A DNA stretch of 36,663 nucleotides from a virus: the IMG/VR virus record IMGVR_UViG_3300042507_001284, positions 1 through 36,663 of that record, one strand, 5' to 3'. The position numbers and the translations under genes are program-made. The notes under the pieces are model-generated. The model was not told where the DNA came from. It was given only the letters and a program-made list of their open reading frames with translations, and searched no databases. Shown here piece by piece: positions 29,436-35,683 of this stretch; the stretch's first letter is position 1; each line of letters begins with the position of its first letter.

Positions 29436-29565
29436 CCCACACCCGCTCCTCGGTTGAAAAGCGGTGCAGGTTTGCACACTCGTATCGGCGCGTCACCACG
29501 CCGTCTGTCTTGCGTGTTCGGGTTTGTTTTACCGACGTCCACACTCCACATATTGGACATTTCAT
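29350..29565 (-). CDS. Small zinc-finger protein, 71 residues
   Basis: The protein begins MKCPICGVWTSVKQTRTRKT and continues DGVVTRRYECANLHRF. Cys3, Cys6, Cys30 and His34 make a plausible zinc site, and the CPxCG...TRxxxDGVxRRRxCxNxHRF pattern resembles the NrdR-type zinc ribbon and other small phage zinc proteins. It would bind nucleic acid or a host protein. The ATG overlaps the previous gene as ATGA. The 3' end lies inside the endolysin gene on the other strand. It is the last gene of the operon. Confidence 0.75.
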   Translation of the reverse strand: MKCPICGVWTSVKQTRTRKTDGVVTRRYECANLHRFSTEERVWARTETEFALLRGAAPNLAAPYHHPLSKP

Positions 29566-29774
29566 AGCTCGTGTTTGTTCTTGGATGGTTTGATTTTGGG
29601 GTGTGCTCGGCTGTGGATGCTGAACTGCTTGTATGCTAAGACATTTTCCTCTTTGGTCAGGTGCTCATACACTTGTGTGGCCCTGGGCCTGAAATACGAA
29701 TCGCTGGCGAATATGCTGGCGCGAGGGTTCCGGCGCCAAAGGAACGGCGAGTCGGGGTGGCATTTACATTTCAA
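29562..29774 (-). CDS. Small Cys/His basic protein, 70 residues
   Basis: The protein reads MKCKCHPDSPFLWRRNPRAS then IFASDSYFRPRATQVYEHLT and ends in a lysine-rich tail. Cys3, Cys5 and His6 lie in a short metal-binding-like cluster. The start is TTG at 29774, which overlaps the previous TGA (TTGA) and has GGAG 7 bases ahead; the longer frame start at 29834 lies inside the upstream gene and lacks a site. No known family. Confidence 0.6.
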   Translation of the reverse strand: MKCKCHPDSPFLWRRNPRASIFASDSYFRPRATQVYEHLTKEENVLAYKQFSIHSRAHPKIKPSKNKHEL

Positions 29775-30073
29775 ACGGTTGCTCCTTGAATACTGACCCA
29801 ATGTGTGCGCGGCTTGTATGTGTTGCCGCCCCACTTAACGCGGTCCTTCGGGTGTGGGCAGTCCTCAGGCACTCTGATCGCCACCCACACCTTGGAATAC
29901 TGCCCGCGCTTGCCTAACTGCCAGCGGTCCACATAAACGTCAGGCATCGCCCGCAGCGACGTCCTGACGTTGGCGACGTGCATTCCAGTTGCCGCCGCGA
30001 TCTCATGCGGCGTCATCCCGTCGGGCCTAGCCCGTAGCAGCGCCCTCACTTTTCTTTGGCGTACTGGCGTCAC
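29771..30073 (-). CDS. Winged-helix / HTH DNA-binding-like protein, 100 residues
   Basis: The start is GTG at 30073, with the strong site AGGAG 8 bases ahead, overlapping the previous gene as GTGA. The N-terminal VRALLRARPDGMTPHEIAAA, then TGMHVANVRTSLRAMP, is a clear helix-turn-helix of winged type (MarR/ArsR-like), with a wing strand (YSKVWVAIR). It is likely a transcription regulator of the phage or an antagonist of a host regulator. It is the only obvious DNA-binding protein of the minus-strand operon besides the zinc proteins. The role is inferred. Confidence 0.7.
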   Translation of the reverse strand: MTPVRQRKVRALLRARPDGMTPHEIAAATGMHVANVRTSLRAMPDVYVDRWQLGKRGQYSKVWVAIRVPEDCPHPKDRVKWGGNTYKPRTHWVSIQGATV

Positions 30074-30702
30074 TCTTGCTTCTCCTCGATTGTGTAAAAC
30101 CAATCGTCACCAGCAGACCACTTGCGTGTGCCATCCACGGTGTAGAACTCTTTGGCTGCTTGGAAGTCAGGAAACTTGACCTCGGCGGGGATCAGGCTCT
30201 GGTCGTACCACAAGCACCGGTTGTTGGGCTGCGTGGCAAACTGACCGTTCTCCAGTCGAATGAAGTTAAACGACTTGTGCTCCTCGGCTTGTTCGGTAAA
30301 CCCAGTGTCAGCGTCCATGCCGTCAGCGCAGAAGTCCACGGTAAACATGTAGCGTCCGTGGTGCCACTCTTTGTCCTTGCCCAAGAACTTGACGCCGAGG
30401 TTGCGCAGGCCAATCTTCTCGCATACCGTGAAGCGGTAGCCCATGCAGTCCCACAGTTGCAGCGTGTCGATGGGTAGATCACCGTACTCCTCTTTCCACA
30501 CGTAGGCGTGAAGGGGTAACTTGTCGTACAGAGCGCCGTAGTTGGGCAGCAACGATTCGATGCGAAACACTTGGCCGCGCAGCGCTTTGATGCTGACCCA
30601 AATAGCAGGCTCCAACTCGCCGTGACCTTTGGTGTGGTTGTACAGGAACTCGCGGCGCACAAAGCACTTGAGTGGTGGCAGTGATGCAATGATGTAACTC
30701 AC
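30070..30702 (-). CDS. Hypothetical protein, 210 residues
   Basis: The start is GTG at 30702 with AAGGAG about 9 bases ahead; a frame start further upstream lies in the preceding gene. The protein begins MSYIIASLPPLKCFVRREFL and has YNHTKGHGELEPAIWVS, then SIKALRGQVFRIESLLPNYG, and HGRYMFTVDFCADGMDADTG further on. It looks like a folded globular phage protein; I recognise no enzyme motif. Its stop overlaps the next GTG. It is conserved in shape with early phage genes of unknown function. Confidence 0.7.
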   Translation of the reverse strand: MSYIIASLPPLKCFVRREFLYNHTKGHGELEPAIWVSIKALRGQVFRIESLLPNYGALYDKLPLHAYVWKEEYGDLPIDTLQLWDCMGYRFTVCEKIGLRNLGVKFLGKDKEWHHGRYMFTVDFCADGMDADTGFTEQAEEHKSFNFIRLENGQFATQPNNRCLWYDQSLIPAEVKFPDFQAAKEFYTVDGTRKWSAGDDWFYTIEEKQE

Positions 30703-30818
30703 TCTTGCTTCTCCTTGACCGTAGCCCATGCCACTTGGTTGCACTTAGCGCATTGGTAGTGGTACTGACTGCGGTGTGGTGATGGGGTCAGCAGCCAGCG
30801 GTGTTTGCATTGGTTCAT
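30699..30818 (-). CDS. Tiny zinc-ribbon-like protein, 39 residues
   Basis: The protein begins MNQCKHRWLLTPSPHRSQYH and continues YQCAKCNQVAWATVKEKQE. Cys4, His6, Cys23 and Cys26 form a likely zinc-binding set (C-x-H...C-x2-C). The ribosome site AAGGAGAG precedes the ATG, which overlaps the previous stop as ATGA. The 3' end overlaps the next gene as GTGA. The function is unknown; a protein-binding adaptor is possible. Confidence 0.7.
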   Translation of the reverse strand: MNQCKHRWLLTPSPHRSQYHYQCAKCNQVAWATVKEKQE

Positions 30819-31066
30819 TTCAACTCTCCTTGCGACTCAATGGTTGCCTTGACCAGTTGTTCATCATCGCCACAGGCTTTCCACAATGCGTTCATCAAAA
30901 CTTCTTCATTGTGTTTAGACTTCTCCCGCTCGGCCTCCGCACTGACATCCACCAACTCCATCAAGCGTTGCATCATGAAGTCGTGTGTCCAAGTTTGAAA
31001 ACGTTCGGCCTTGCTGTATTGCGCGGCAATCTCCCGCGCCAAGTCCAATGCTTTGTCTTTGGTCAT
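30815..31066 (-). CDS. Hypothetical helical protein, 83 residues
   Basis: The protein begins MTKDKALDLAREIAAQYSKA and continues with Glu/Lys-rich helices (VSAEAEREKSKHNEEVLMNA). The ribosome site AGGAA precedes the ATG, which overlaps the stop of the 58-residue gene as ATGA. It has no recognised motif. It is predicted to be a small coiled-coil protein. Confidence 0.65.
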   Translation of the reverse strand: MTKDKALDLAREIAAQYSKAERFQTWTHDFMMQRLMELVDVSAEAEREKSKHNEEVLMNALWKACGDDEQLVKATIESQGELK

Positions 31067-31239
31067 TTCAGATTCCTAAAGGTTATCCACGCTGGTTCTT
31101 TGTTGACCACAGGCGGCGGCGTGATCTTCTCGCTGGGCGGCGTCCAGCCGTACTTGCGCCACAGCGCCTGCACATCAGAGCCGCTGCTCCATTTGAAATC
31201 AGGGTGTCCTACTGGAATCCACGGTATTGTTTTGTTCAC
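31063..31239 (-). CDS. Hypothetical protein, 58 residues
   Basis: The protein begins MNKTIPWIPVGHPDFKWSSG and has LWRKYGWTPPSEKI, with many Trp and Pro. The start is GTG at 31239 with an excellent site, AAGGAGAAAACC. It overlaps the 66-residue gene upstream by 41 bases in another frame, so one of the two may be shorter than drawn. Its stop overlaps the 83-residue gene as ATGA. The function is unknown. Confidence 0.6.
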   Translation of the reverse strand: MNKTIPWIPVGHPDFKWSSGSDVQALWRKYGWTPPSEKITPPPVVNKEPAWITFRNLK

Positions 31240-31399
31240 GGTTTTCTCCTTCGATTATTAAGTGCCGGTAGGCACGGATCGCTGCCTTCAAGTCTGCTTG
31301 CAGACTCTCGATCAGCGCTTCTTGCTCAGACAACCGCATGGCGGCGTCTTGGGCAAACTTAGCCAGGTTGTGCGTTTCCCACGCCGCAAACCTGTTCAT
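31199..31399 (-). CDS. Hypothetical helical protein, 66 residues
   Basis: The protein begins MNRFAAWETHNLAKFAQDAA and continues MRLSEQEALIESLQADLKAA, a coiled-coil-prone sequence, then a short C-terminal tail that overlaps the 58-residue gene. The ATG overlaps the previous stop as ATGA. No family is recognised. Confidence 0.6.
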   Translation of the reverse strand: MNRFAAWETHNLAKFAQDAAMRLSEQEALIESLQADLKAAIRAYRHLIIEGENREQNNTVDSSRTP

Positions 31400-31587
31400 G
31401 ACTTGGTGGCCTGCGCCAGCAGCTCGGCCCTCTCTCTTGCCACACGCAGCGTGTTGTAGCGCTGGTGCAGGCGCTCGATCACCTTGACGCGGCGCGCGCC
31501 TGCCATCTCAGAGTCCAGCAGCGCCTTGACATCTGTCTCTGGCAGCAGCGCCAGCACCTCGTTAAGTTTTCGCCATGTGTAGCTCAA
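31396..31587 (-). CDS. Hypothetical helical protein, 63 residues
   Basis: The protein reads MSYTWRKLNEVLALLPETDV then KALLDSEMAGARRVKVIERL, a charged helix-rich sequence. The start is TTG at 31587 with GGAG 7 bases ahead; an earlier in-frame TTG at 31608 lacks a site. It overlaps the upstream 53-residue gene by 26 bases. No family is recognised. Confidence 0.55.
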   Translation of the reverse strand: MSYTWRKLNEVLALLPETDVKALLDSEMAGARRVKVIERLHQRYNTLRVARERAELLAQATKS

Positions 31588-31723
31588 TTTTCTTCTCCAG
31601 TTGTTCAATCAGTTTGGTCGTGCGGGCGTGTGTCCGCTGCGCTGCGTTGAGCTGGCGCGTCTTGTGCCGCAGCTCAGACTTGGCCGCGCGCAGCTTGGCT
31701 TTCCATTGGTCTATTCGTTTCAT
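31562..31723 (-). CDS. Small coiled-coil protein, 53 residues
   Basis: The protein begins MKRIDQWKAKLRAAKSELRH, continues with KTRQLNAAQRTHARTTKLIE and ends QLEKKIELHMAKT. It is strongly basic with a single helical coiled-coil pattern. The ATG at 31723 has AAGGGG ahead; an upstream in-frame ATG at 31756 lies inside the preceding gene. It overlaps the previous stop as ATGA. Nucleic acid binding is possible. Confidence 0.6.
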   Translation of the reverse strand: MKRIDQWKAKLRAAKSELRHKTRQLNAAQRTHARTTKLIEQLEKKIELHMAKT

Positions 31724-31986
31724 GTGTTTCCCCTTGCGCGAATGGCGGCGGCGCATTCTTCATAAAGTATGTCGTGATTGTTGTATGCATCAACTGCAAG
31801 GTCATCACACACCTTTGCACACGCCTCACGTTCGGCTGAAGCGACAAGGGCGGCAAAGCGCTCAAGAGTCTGAACACCACGCTCACCGGATAACCACACC
31901 TCAATCCCGCACTCAATGATGTCTTCGGCGGTATCAAACTCATCAAGAATTCCAGCCTCACGGGCCATGTCTATCGTGGTTTTCAT
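31720..31986 (-). CDS. Conserved phage protein, 88 residues
   Basis: The protein begins MKTTIDMAREAGILDEFDTA and contains ASAEREACAKVCDDLAVDAY and ILYEECAAAIRARGNT. The pattern EReACAKvCddla...AaaIRARG is common in small phage proteins of unknown function in Gram-negative phages. The ribosome site GGAGG lies ahead of the ATG. It follows the helicase with an ATGA-type overlap. Confidence 0.7.
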   Translation of the reverse strand: MKTTIDMAREAGILDEFDTAEDIIECGIEVWLSGERGVQTLERFAALVASAEREACAKVCDDLAVDAYNNHDILYEECAAAIRARGNT

Positions 31987-33269
31987 TTAAGTGCCTCCAA
32001 GGCAATGGTTGAAAGGCTTTGCTTGTCATGCAGCGCGCCCCAGATTTTGTGATCGACAGTAGCGTCGGTCAGAAATACGTAGCACCACACGTCATGCCGC
32101 TGGCCGCTACGATGCAGGCGCCCGACGGTCTGCTCGTACAGTTCGAGCGACCAGGGCAAGGACAAGAAGACGATGTGGTGGCCTCCGTGCTGAAGGTTAA
32201 GGCCGTGGCCTGCCGACTTGGGGTGGACGGCCAACAAGGCGACCTCGCCCCGGTTCCAGCGCTCGATGGCGTCGTCGTCGTCAAGGGTTGTAAGTTTAAA
32301 CCGTCGTTTAAGCTCGGCGAGTTCTTCTTGGTATTGGTAAACCAGTAGGGTGTTGGCATGTTGGTTCTCGTCAAGCAGTTCTTCAAGGCGGTCAAACTTG
32401 TGTGACGACAGCCAGATCGGGCCGTTGTCGGAGTACAGAAAACCAGACGACATCTGCTGGAGCTTCTGCGTAACGACAGCAGCGTTGATCGCCACCACGT
32501 CGTCCAGCACGAAGTCCTTCTTCATTTTGTTGTAGTCGGTCATGTCCATCTTGCAGGCCACCTCCACGGTGTGCAAGGGCGGCAGCTTGTCCTTGTACTC
32601 GCCAGGCTCCAGCACGAACGTCGCGGGCTTGATGCGCTGCATGACCAGCTCCAGCGATCCTTTACGCGGCTGCCACTCGTTGAAGTCCTTGTTGATCAGC
32701 GTGAAGTACTGCTGCATGAACGCGCCTTTGGCGCGGCCCAGCAGCGACTGGTCCACGATCTTGCACTGGCCGAACACGTCCTCCAAGCCGTTGCTGGTGA
32801 ACGAGCCGGTCAAGCCCCAACGCACGGTGATCGGGTCCATGACCTTGAGCAGCGCCTTGAACCTGGTGCCGGACGGGTTCTTCAGCTTGGTCAGCTCGTC
32901 GAACACAATGGCGTCGAAGTTCAACTCTTGCTCGGCCAGCCATTGGATGTTGTCGTAGTTGGTCACCACGATGCGGGCGTTGCTCTTGAGCGCTGCCTTG
33001 CGCTGTGCTGGCGTGCCCACGGCGACGGCCAGTGAGGCCATCGGCGCCCACTTAGGCTGCTCGACAGGCCACACGTCGGTGCAGACGCGCTTTGGCGCCA
33101 GCACAAGGAAGCGCTTGACGTGCTCGTCGCGCAGCATCTCCCACATGGCCGTGAGCGTGATGGCTGTCTTGCCCGCACCCACCGGCGCCAGGATCATGGC
33201 GCGGTCGTGCTCGTACAAGAAGTCAGCAGCCGTGTCTTGATAGTCACGCAGTTTCACGCAGCCACCCAT
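31983..33269 (-). CDS. SNF2-type (superfamily 2) DNA helicase/translocase
   Basis: A 428-residue DNA translocase. Motif I is APVGAGKTA (Lys34), the DEAH-type box is IVFDELTKLK (Asp124-Glu125, in the DE-L-T form), and motif VI is near the end (QTVGRLHRSGQ, about residues 388-398), all typical of SNF2-like phage helicases. It shares an operon with a VRR-NUC nuclease, a common phage pair for replication, recombination or strand processing. The start is ATG at 33269; GTG at 33257 (VKLRDYQ) is an equally good choice as related proteins begin at that point. No clear ribosome site is seen for either. Confidence 0.88.
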   Translation of the reverse strand: MGGCVKLRDYQDTAADFLYEHDRAMILAPVGAGKTAITLTAMWEMLRDEHVKRFLVLAPKRVCTDVWPVEQPKWAPMASLAVAVGTPAQRKAALKSNARIVVTNYDNIQWLAEQELNFDAIVFDELTKLKNPSGTRFKALLKVMDPITVRWGLTGSFTSNGLEDVFGQCKIVDQSLLGRAKGAFMQQYFTLINKDFNEWQPRKGSLELVMQRIKPATFVLEPGEYKDKLPPLHTVEVACKMDMTDYNKMKKDFVLDDVVAINAAVVTQKLQQMSSGFLYSDNGPIWLSSHKFDRLEELLDENQHANTLLVYQYQEELAELKRRFKLTTLDDDDAIERWNRGEVALLAVHPKSAGHGLNLQHGGHHIVFLSLPWSLELYEQTVGRLHRSGQRHDVWCYVFLTDATVDHKIWGALHDKQSLSTIALEALK

Positions 33270-33519
33270 CGATTTGTTCTTTATTCCATAGACAAACGTA
33301 TTTCTGATTCATCAGCGCCATGTCACTGGCGAAGACCTTCTGCAACTCGGACAGCCTGCCGCCCTCGGTCTTGACCTCAACGAACCATGTCTGGCCGTTG
33401 GGCAGGCACACGATCCGGTCGGCTACGCCGCGATGCGCAGGGCTGGTGAATTTGTACGCCCGACCACCCAGCTCTTTGACGCGCTTGACGAGGTAGGCTT
33501 CGATTTGTTTTTCTAACAT
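33244..33519 (-). CDS. VRR-NUC domain nuclease, 91 residues
   Basis: A stand-alone VRR-NUC nuclease of the PD-(D/E)xK group, the type that cuts branched DNA such as junctions or flaps. The core is HRGVADRIVCLPNGQTWFVE, with Asp34, the EVK motif at Glu48-Val-Lys50 and Gln60. The ATG at 33519 starts a protein that matches the family from its first residue; a longer GTG start at 33552 lies across the promoter. No ribosome site is present; the predicted transcription start is at or next to the ATG, so the mRNA may be leaderless. It overlaps the helicase by 14-26 bases, depending on that gene's start. Confidence 0.88.
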   Translation of the reverse strand: MLEKQIEAYLVKRVKELGGRAYKFTSPAHRGVADRIVCLPNGQTWFVEVKTEGGRLSELQKVFASDMALMNQKYVCLWNKEQIDGWLRETA

Positions 33520-33526
33520 GGCCCGA

Positions 33527-33554
33527 ATAATACACGAAAAAAAGTTTTGCACAA
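33527..33554 (-). promoter_or_regulatory. Early promoter for the minus-strand operon
   Basis: On the minus strand TTGTGC (complement of 33549-33554), a 16-base spacer and TATTAT (complement of 33527-33532) form a good sigma-70-like promoter. The predicted start site falls near 33520, one base from the VRR-NUC ATG. It overlaps the divergent plus-strand promoter in the -35 region. Confidence 0.55.
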
Positions 33555-33576
33555 ATTATTTTTTGTGTGTTAAAAT
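33547..33576 (+). promoter_or_regulatory. Early promoter for the plus-strand replication operon
   Basis: TTGCAC (33547-33552), an 18-base AT-rich spacer and TAAAAT (33571-33576) match sigma-70 well. It lies 29 bases before the first gene of the replication block (33606). It shares its -35 region with the minus-strand promoter, so one bound protein could control both. The 12-mer TTTTGCACAAAT here recurs at 5375-5386. Confidence 0.6.
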
Positions 33577-33605
33577 CAAGCCCTCATCAACTACAGGACA
33601 GTCAA

Positions 33606-33791
33606 ATGGAATATCACATCCCCGCTGCCGATTACAGCAGCATCAACATCAGCGGCTATGAAGGCGGCGTCTGGATCAGCGTCATGCGTCACTGCGGCTA
33701 CACATCCACCCACCTCACACGCGGACAGGCCGAGCAACTGCGTGACGCCCTGATCGCTTTGACCACGGAGACAGAAGATGCAGCACAGTAA
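33606..33791 (+). CDS. Hypothetical protein, 61 residues
   Basis: The protein begins MEYHIPAADYSSINISGYEG and continues GVWISVMRHCGYTSTHLTRG, then a Gln/Ala helix. It is a small beta-then-helix protein; GVWISV...LTRGQAEQLRDALIAL resembles small early phage proteins without a function. The ATG at 33606 has AGGA ahead; an earlier in-frame ATG at 33567 overlaps the promoter. It is first in the replication operon and overlaps the nuclease gene by 14 bases. Confidence 0.65.
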   Translation: MEYHIPAADYSSINISGYEGGVWISVMRHCGYTSTHLTRGQAEQLRDALIALTTETEDAAQ

Positions 33792-34908
33792 TATCGTCGG
33801 CGGCTCGACCGCCAAGCGCGTCATCAACTGCCCCGGCTCTGTGGCGCTTGTCAACAAGATGCCCAAGCAGCCGTCCAGCGAACACGCCGACCGTGGCACG
33901 ATGCTGCACGACGTGATCGCCGAAATCCTTGGCAAAGACCTGCCGTGGGATCAGTTCATCGGCACAACGTACGAAGGCCAAGTGCTGACGCAAGAGCTGT
34001 TCGACGAGAAGATCGTCGTAGCGCTTGAGCTGCTGGACGAAGTTGACCCCGACAAAAGGATGGAATATGAAGTTGAGACACGCGTCGGTTTTGGTGATCT
34101 CCTTCCTGGCGTATTTGGTAGCACTGACCTTGTTGGTCGTATTGGTGATCGCGCCATCGTTCTTGATTGGAAGTTTGGCGATGGGGTTGTCGTGGATGCT
34201 GAAGAAAATCCACAACTGATGTTCTACGCTGCCGCCAGCATGCGCACCGAAGAAGCCAAGTGGGCGTTTGAGGGTGCAACAGAGATCGAGTGCATCATCA
34301 TCCAACCGCCCATGATCAAGCGTTGGGTTACTGACAAACTTCGCATCTTGCGTTTTGAGCAAGAGCTGGTGCAGGCGGTTATGGCCGCGCAGCAGCCCGA
34401 CGCCAAGCTGACCGTGGGCGACCACTGCCGCTGGTGCACAGGCAAACCGATCTGCCCCAAAATGACCGGCGCTGTGGACCGCGCCCTGCAAGTGCAACTG
34501 AAAGAAATAGACGTTGACACGCTGGGCAAATACCTCAAGAATGCAGAGCTTCTCGAAGACTGGATCAAAGACCTGCGCGCTCTGGCGCTCCAGTTGCTTG
34601 AGAAGGATTTGCCCGTACCTGGCTACAAACTGGTCGCCAAGCGCGGCACACGTCAGTGGACCGACGAAGCAAAAGCGCTTGAGGCGTTGCACGACATGGG
34701 CGTCCCCCGTGCCGAGCTGCTCAAGCCCGAAGAATTACTCAGCCCTGCTCAGATGGAGAAGGTGCTGAAAAAGCGCAAGATGGCACTGCCCGACGATCTC
34801 GTCGTGTCGGTGTCGTCAGGCACAACACTGGCAAGCGAGGACGACCCCCGCCCAGCAGTGTTGCAAATCGGGCAGCAATTAACCGCTGCTCTCTCTAAAC
34901 TTCAGTAA
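33778..34908 (+). CDS. DUF2800 / Cas4-RecB-like nuclease with Fe-S type cysteines
   Basis: A 376-residue PD-(D/E)xK nuclease. The active-site region is GSTDLVGRIGDRAIVLDWKF with Asp117, Asp130 and Lys132; Gln146 (ENPQLMFYA) follows. Cys18 (VINCPGS) together with Cys217, Cys220 and Cys226 (CRWCTGKPIC) matches the four-cysteine iron-sulfur cluster layout of Cas4 and AddB. This corresponds to the phage DUF2800 family, found beside an SSB-like protein and a PolA-type polymerase, as here. It probably acts as a 5' or 3' exonuclease in replication or recombination. It is not part of a CRISPR system. Confidence 0.85.
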   Translation: MQHSNIVGGSTAKRVINCPGSVALVNKMPKQPSSEHADRGTMLHDVIAEILGKDLPWDQFIGTTYEGQVLTQELFDEKIVVALELLDEVDPDKRMEYEVETRVGFGDLLPGVFGSTDLVGRIGDRAIVLDWKFGDGVVVDAEENPQLMFYAAASMRTEEAKWAFEGATEIECIIIQPPMIKRWVTDKLRILRFEQELVQAVMAAQQPDAKLTVGDHCRWCTGKPICPKMTGAVDRALQVQLKEIDVDTLGKYLKNAELLEDWIKDLRALALQLLEKDLPVPGYKLVAKRGTRQWTDEAKALEALHDMGVPRAELLKPEELLSPAQMEKVLKKRKMALPDDLVVSVSSGTTLASEDDPRPAVLQIGQQLTAALSKLQ

Positions 34909-34917
34909 AGGACAATC

Positions 34918-35556
34918 ATGTCAAATCTCGCAACTTTCTCCTCGGCAAATCTGCCAGCAGTCTCCACCCTCTCCACCGCTTTGCGTGCGCTTGAACAAGG
35001 CGCGGGCACATCGGGCGTCGTGATCCTGAAAATGGACAAGACGGGCCACTGGGTGTTTGGTGCTGACCAGACTGAAGTCGAAGACGACTCCACTTGGGCC
35101 GTCAATCCTTTCTCTTTTGTTCACGGCTTCATCGCCTGGGGCGACGGCGAAGTGCTTGGCGAGAAAATGACCGGTGTGCAGCACCCCCTGCCTGAGCTTG
35201 ACGTAGCGCCTCCTGGCGCCAAGCGCGGCTGGGAAACGCAGATCGGCATGTCTTTGAAGTGCCTCACTGGTGAGGACAAGGACATGGAAGCGCGCTTTAC
35301 CACGACCTCGGTCGGCGGTAAGAAGGCCGTGCAGGCATTGGGTGTTGCCATCGCCACGCAAGTGGAGAAGGACCAGTCCAAGCCTGTGGCTATCGTGCGC
35401 TTGAAGAAAGACCATTACGTCCACAAGTCCTACGGTCGCATCTACACCCCGGTGTTTGAGATCGTGGAGTGGGCCAGCATGGACGGCGCTGCTGAAGCGC
35501 CAGCGCCTGAGGCCGAAGCAGCACCCGCTGCTGGTCGCCGCCGCCGCGCAGCCTAA
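34918..35556 (+). CDS. Single-stranded DNA-binding-like protein (DUF2815-like), 212 residues
   Basis: The protein begins MSNLATFSSANLPAVSTLST. The core is beta-rich (SGVVILKMDKTGHWVFG and SFVHGFIAWGDGEVLGEKM), as in OB-fold type proteins. It sits between the DUF2800 nuclease and the polymerase, the place of DUF2815-type phage SSB-like proteins. Unlike most SSBs the C-terminus is not acidic but ends in a basic AGRRRRAA after an acidic/Ala/Pro stretch. The ribosome site AAAGGA precedes the ATG. The SSB role is inference from context and fold; direct motif evidence is weak. Confidence 0.6.
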   Translation: MSNLATFSSANLPAVSTLSTALRALEQGAGTSGVVILKMDKTGHWVFGADQTEVEDDSTWAVNPFSFVHGFIAWGDGEVLGEKMTGVQHPLPELDVAPPGAKRGWETQIGMSLKCLTGEDKDMEARFTTTSVGGKKAVQALGVAIATQVEKDQSKPVAIVRLKKDHYVHKSYGRIYTPVFEIVEWASMDGAAEAPAPEAEAAPAAGRRRRAA

Positions 35557-35683
35557 GTGAAATCGGGGCCGAAAGCGGATGCTGTGCACCCTACCCATCA
35601 CAGAAACTGCGTTTTGACGCTACGGTTGATGGATGCATTCACAGACGCAGCGAGTAGGCCCCACCTATAAAGTAAAGTACAGT
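35557..35683 (+). other. 127-base intergenic gap before the polymerase
   Basis: No gene is visible. The sequence CCTATAAAGT (35664-35673) could be a -10 element but no -35 element lies at the right distance. The ribosome site before the polymerase ATG is weak (AAAG, 35674-35677). Nothing else stands out. Confidence 0.4.

Noticed and set aside
33520-33552. Longer VRR-NUC start at GTG 33552
   Set aside because: The extra residues lie across a good promoter and do not resemble the family N-terminus; the ATG at 33519 fits better.
33715-34692. Long antisense frame over the DUF2800 nuclease
   Set aside because: Shadow of a gene with clear catalytic motifs on the plus strand.
33778-34908. Cas4 as part of a CRISPR system
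   Set aside because: No cas1, cas2 or repeats anywhere in the window; the neighbours are replication genes, so it belongs to the phage DUF2800 family.
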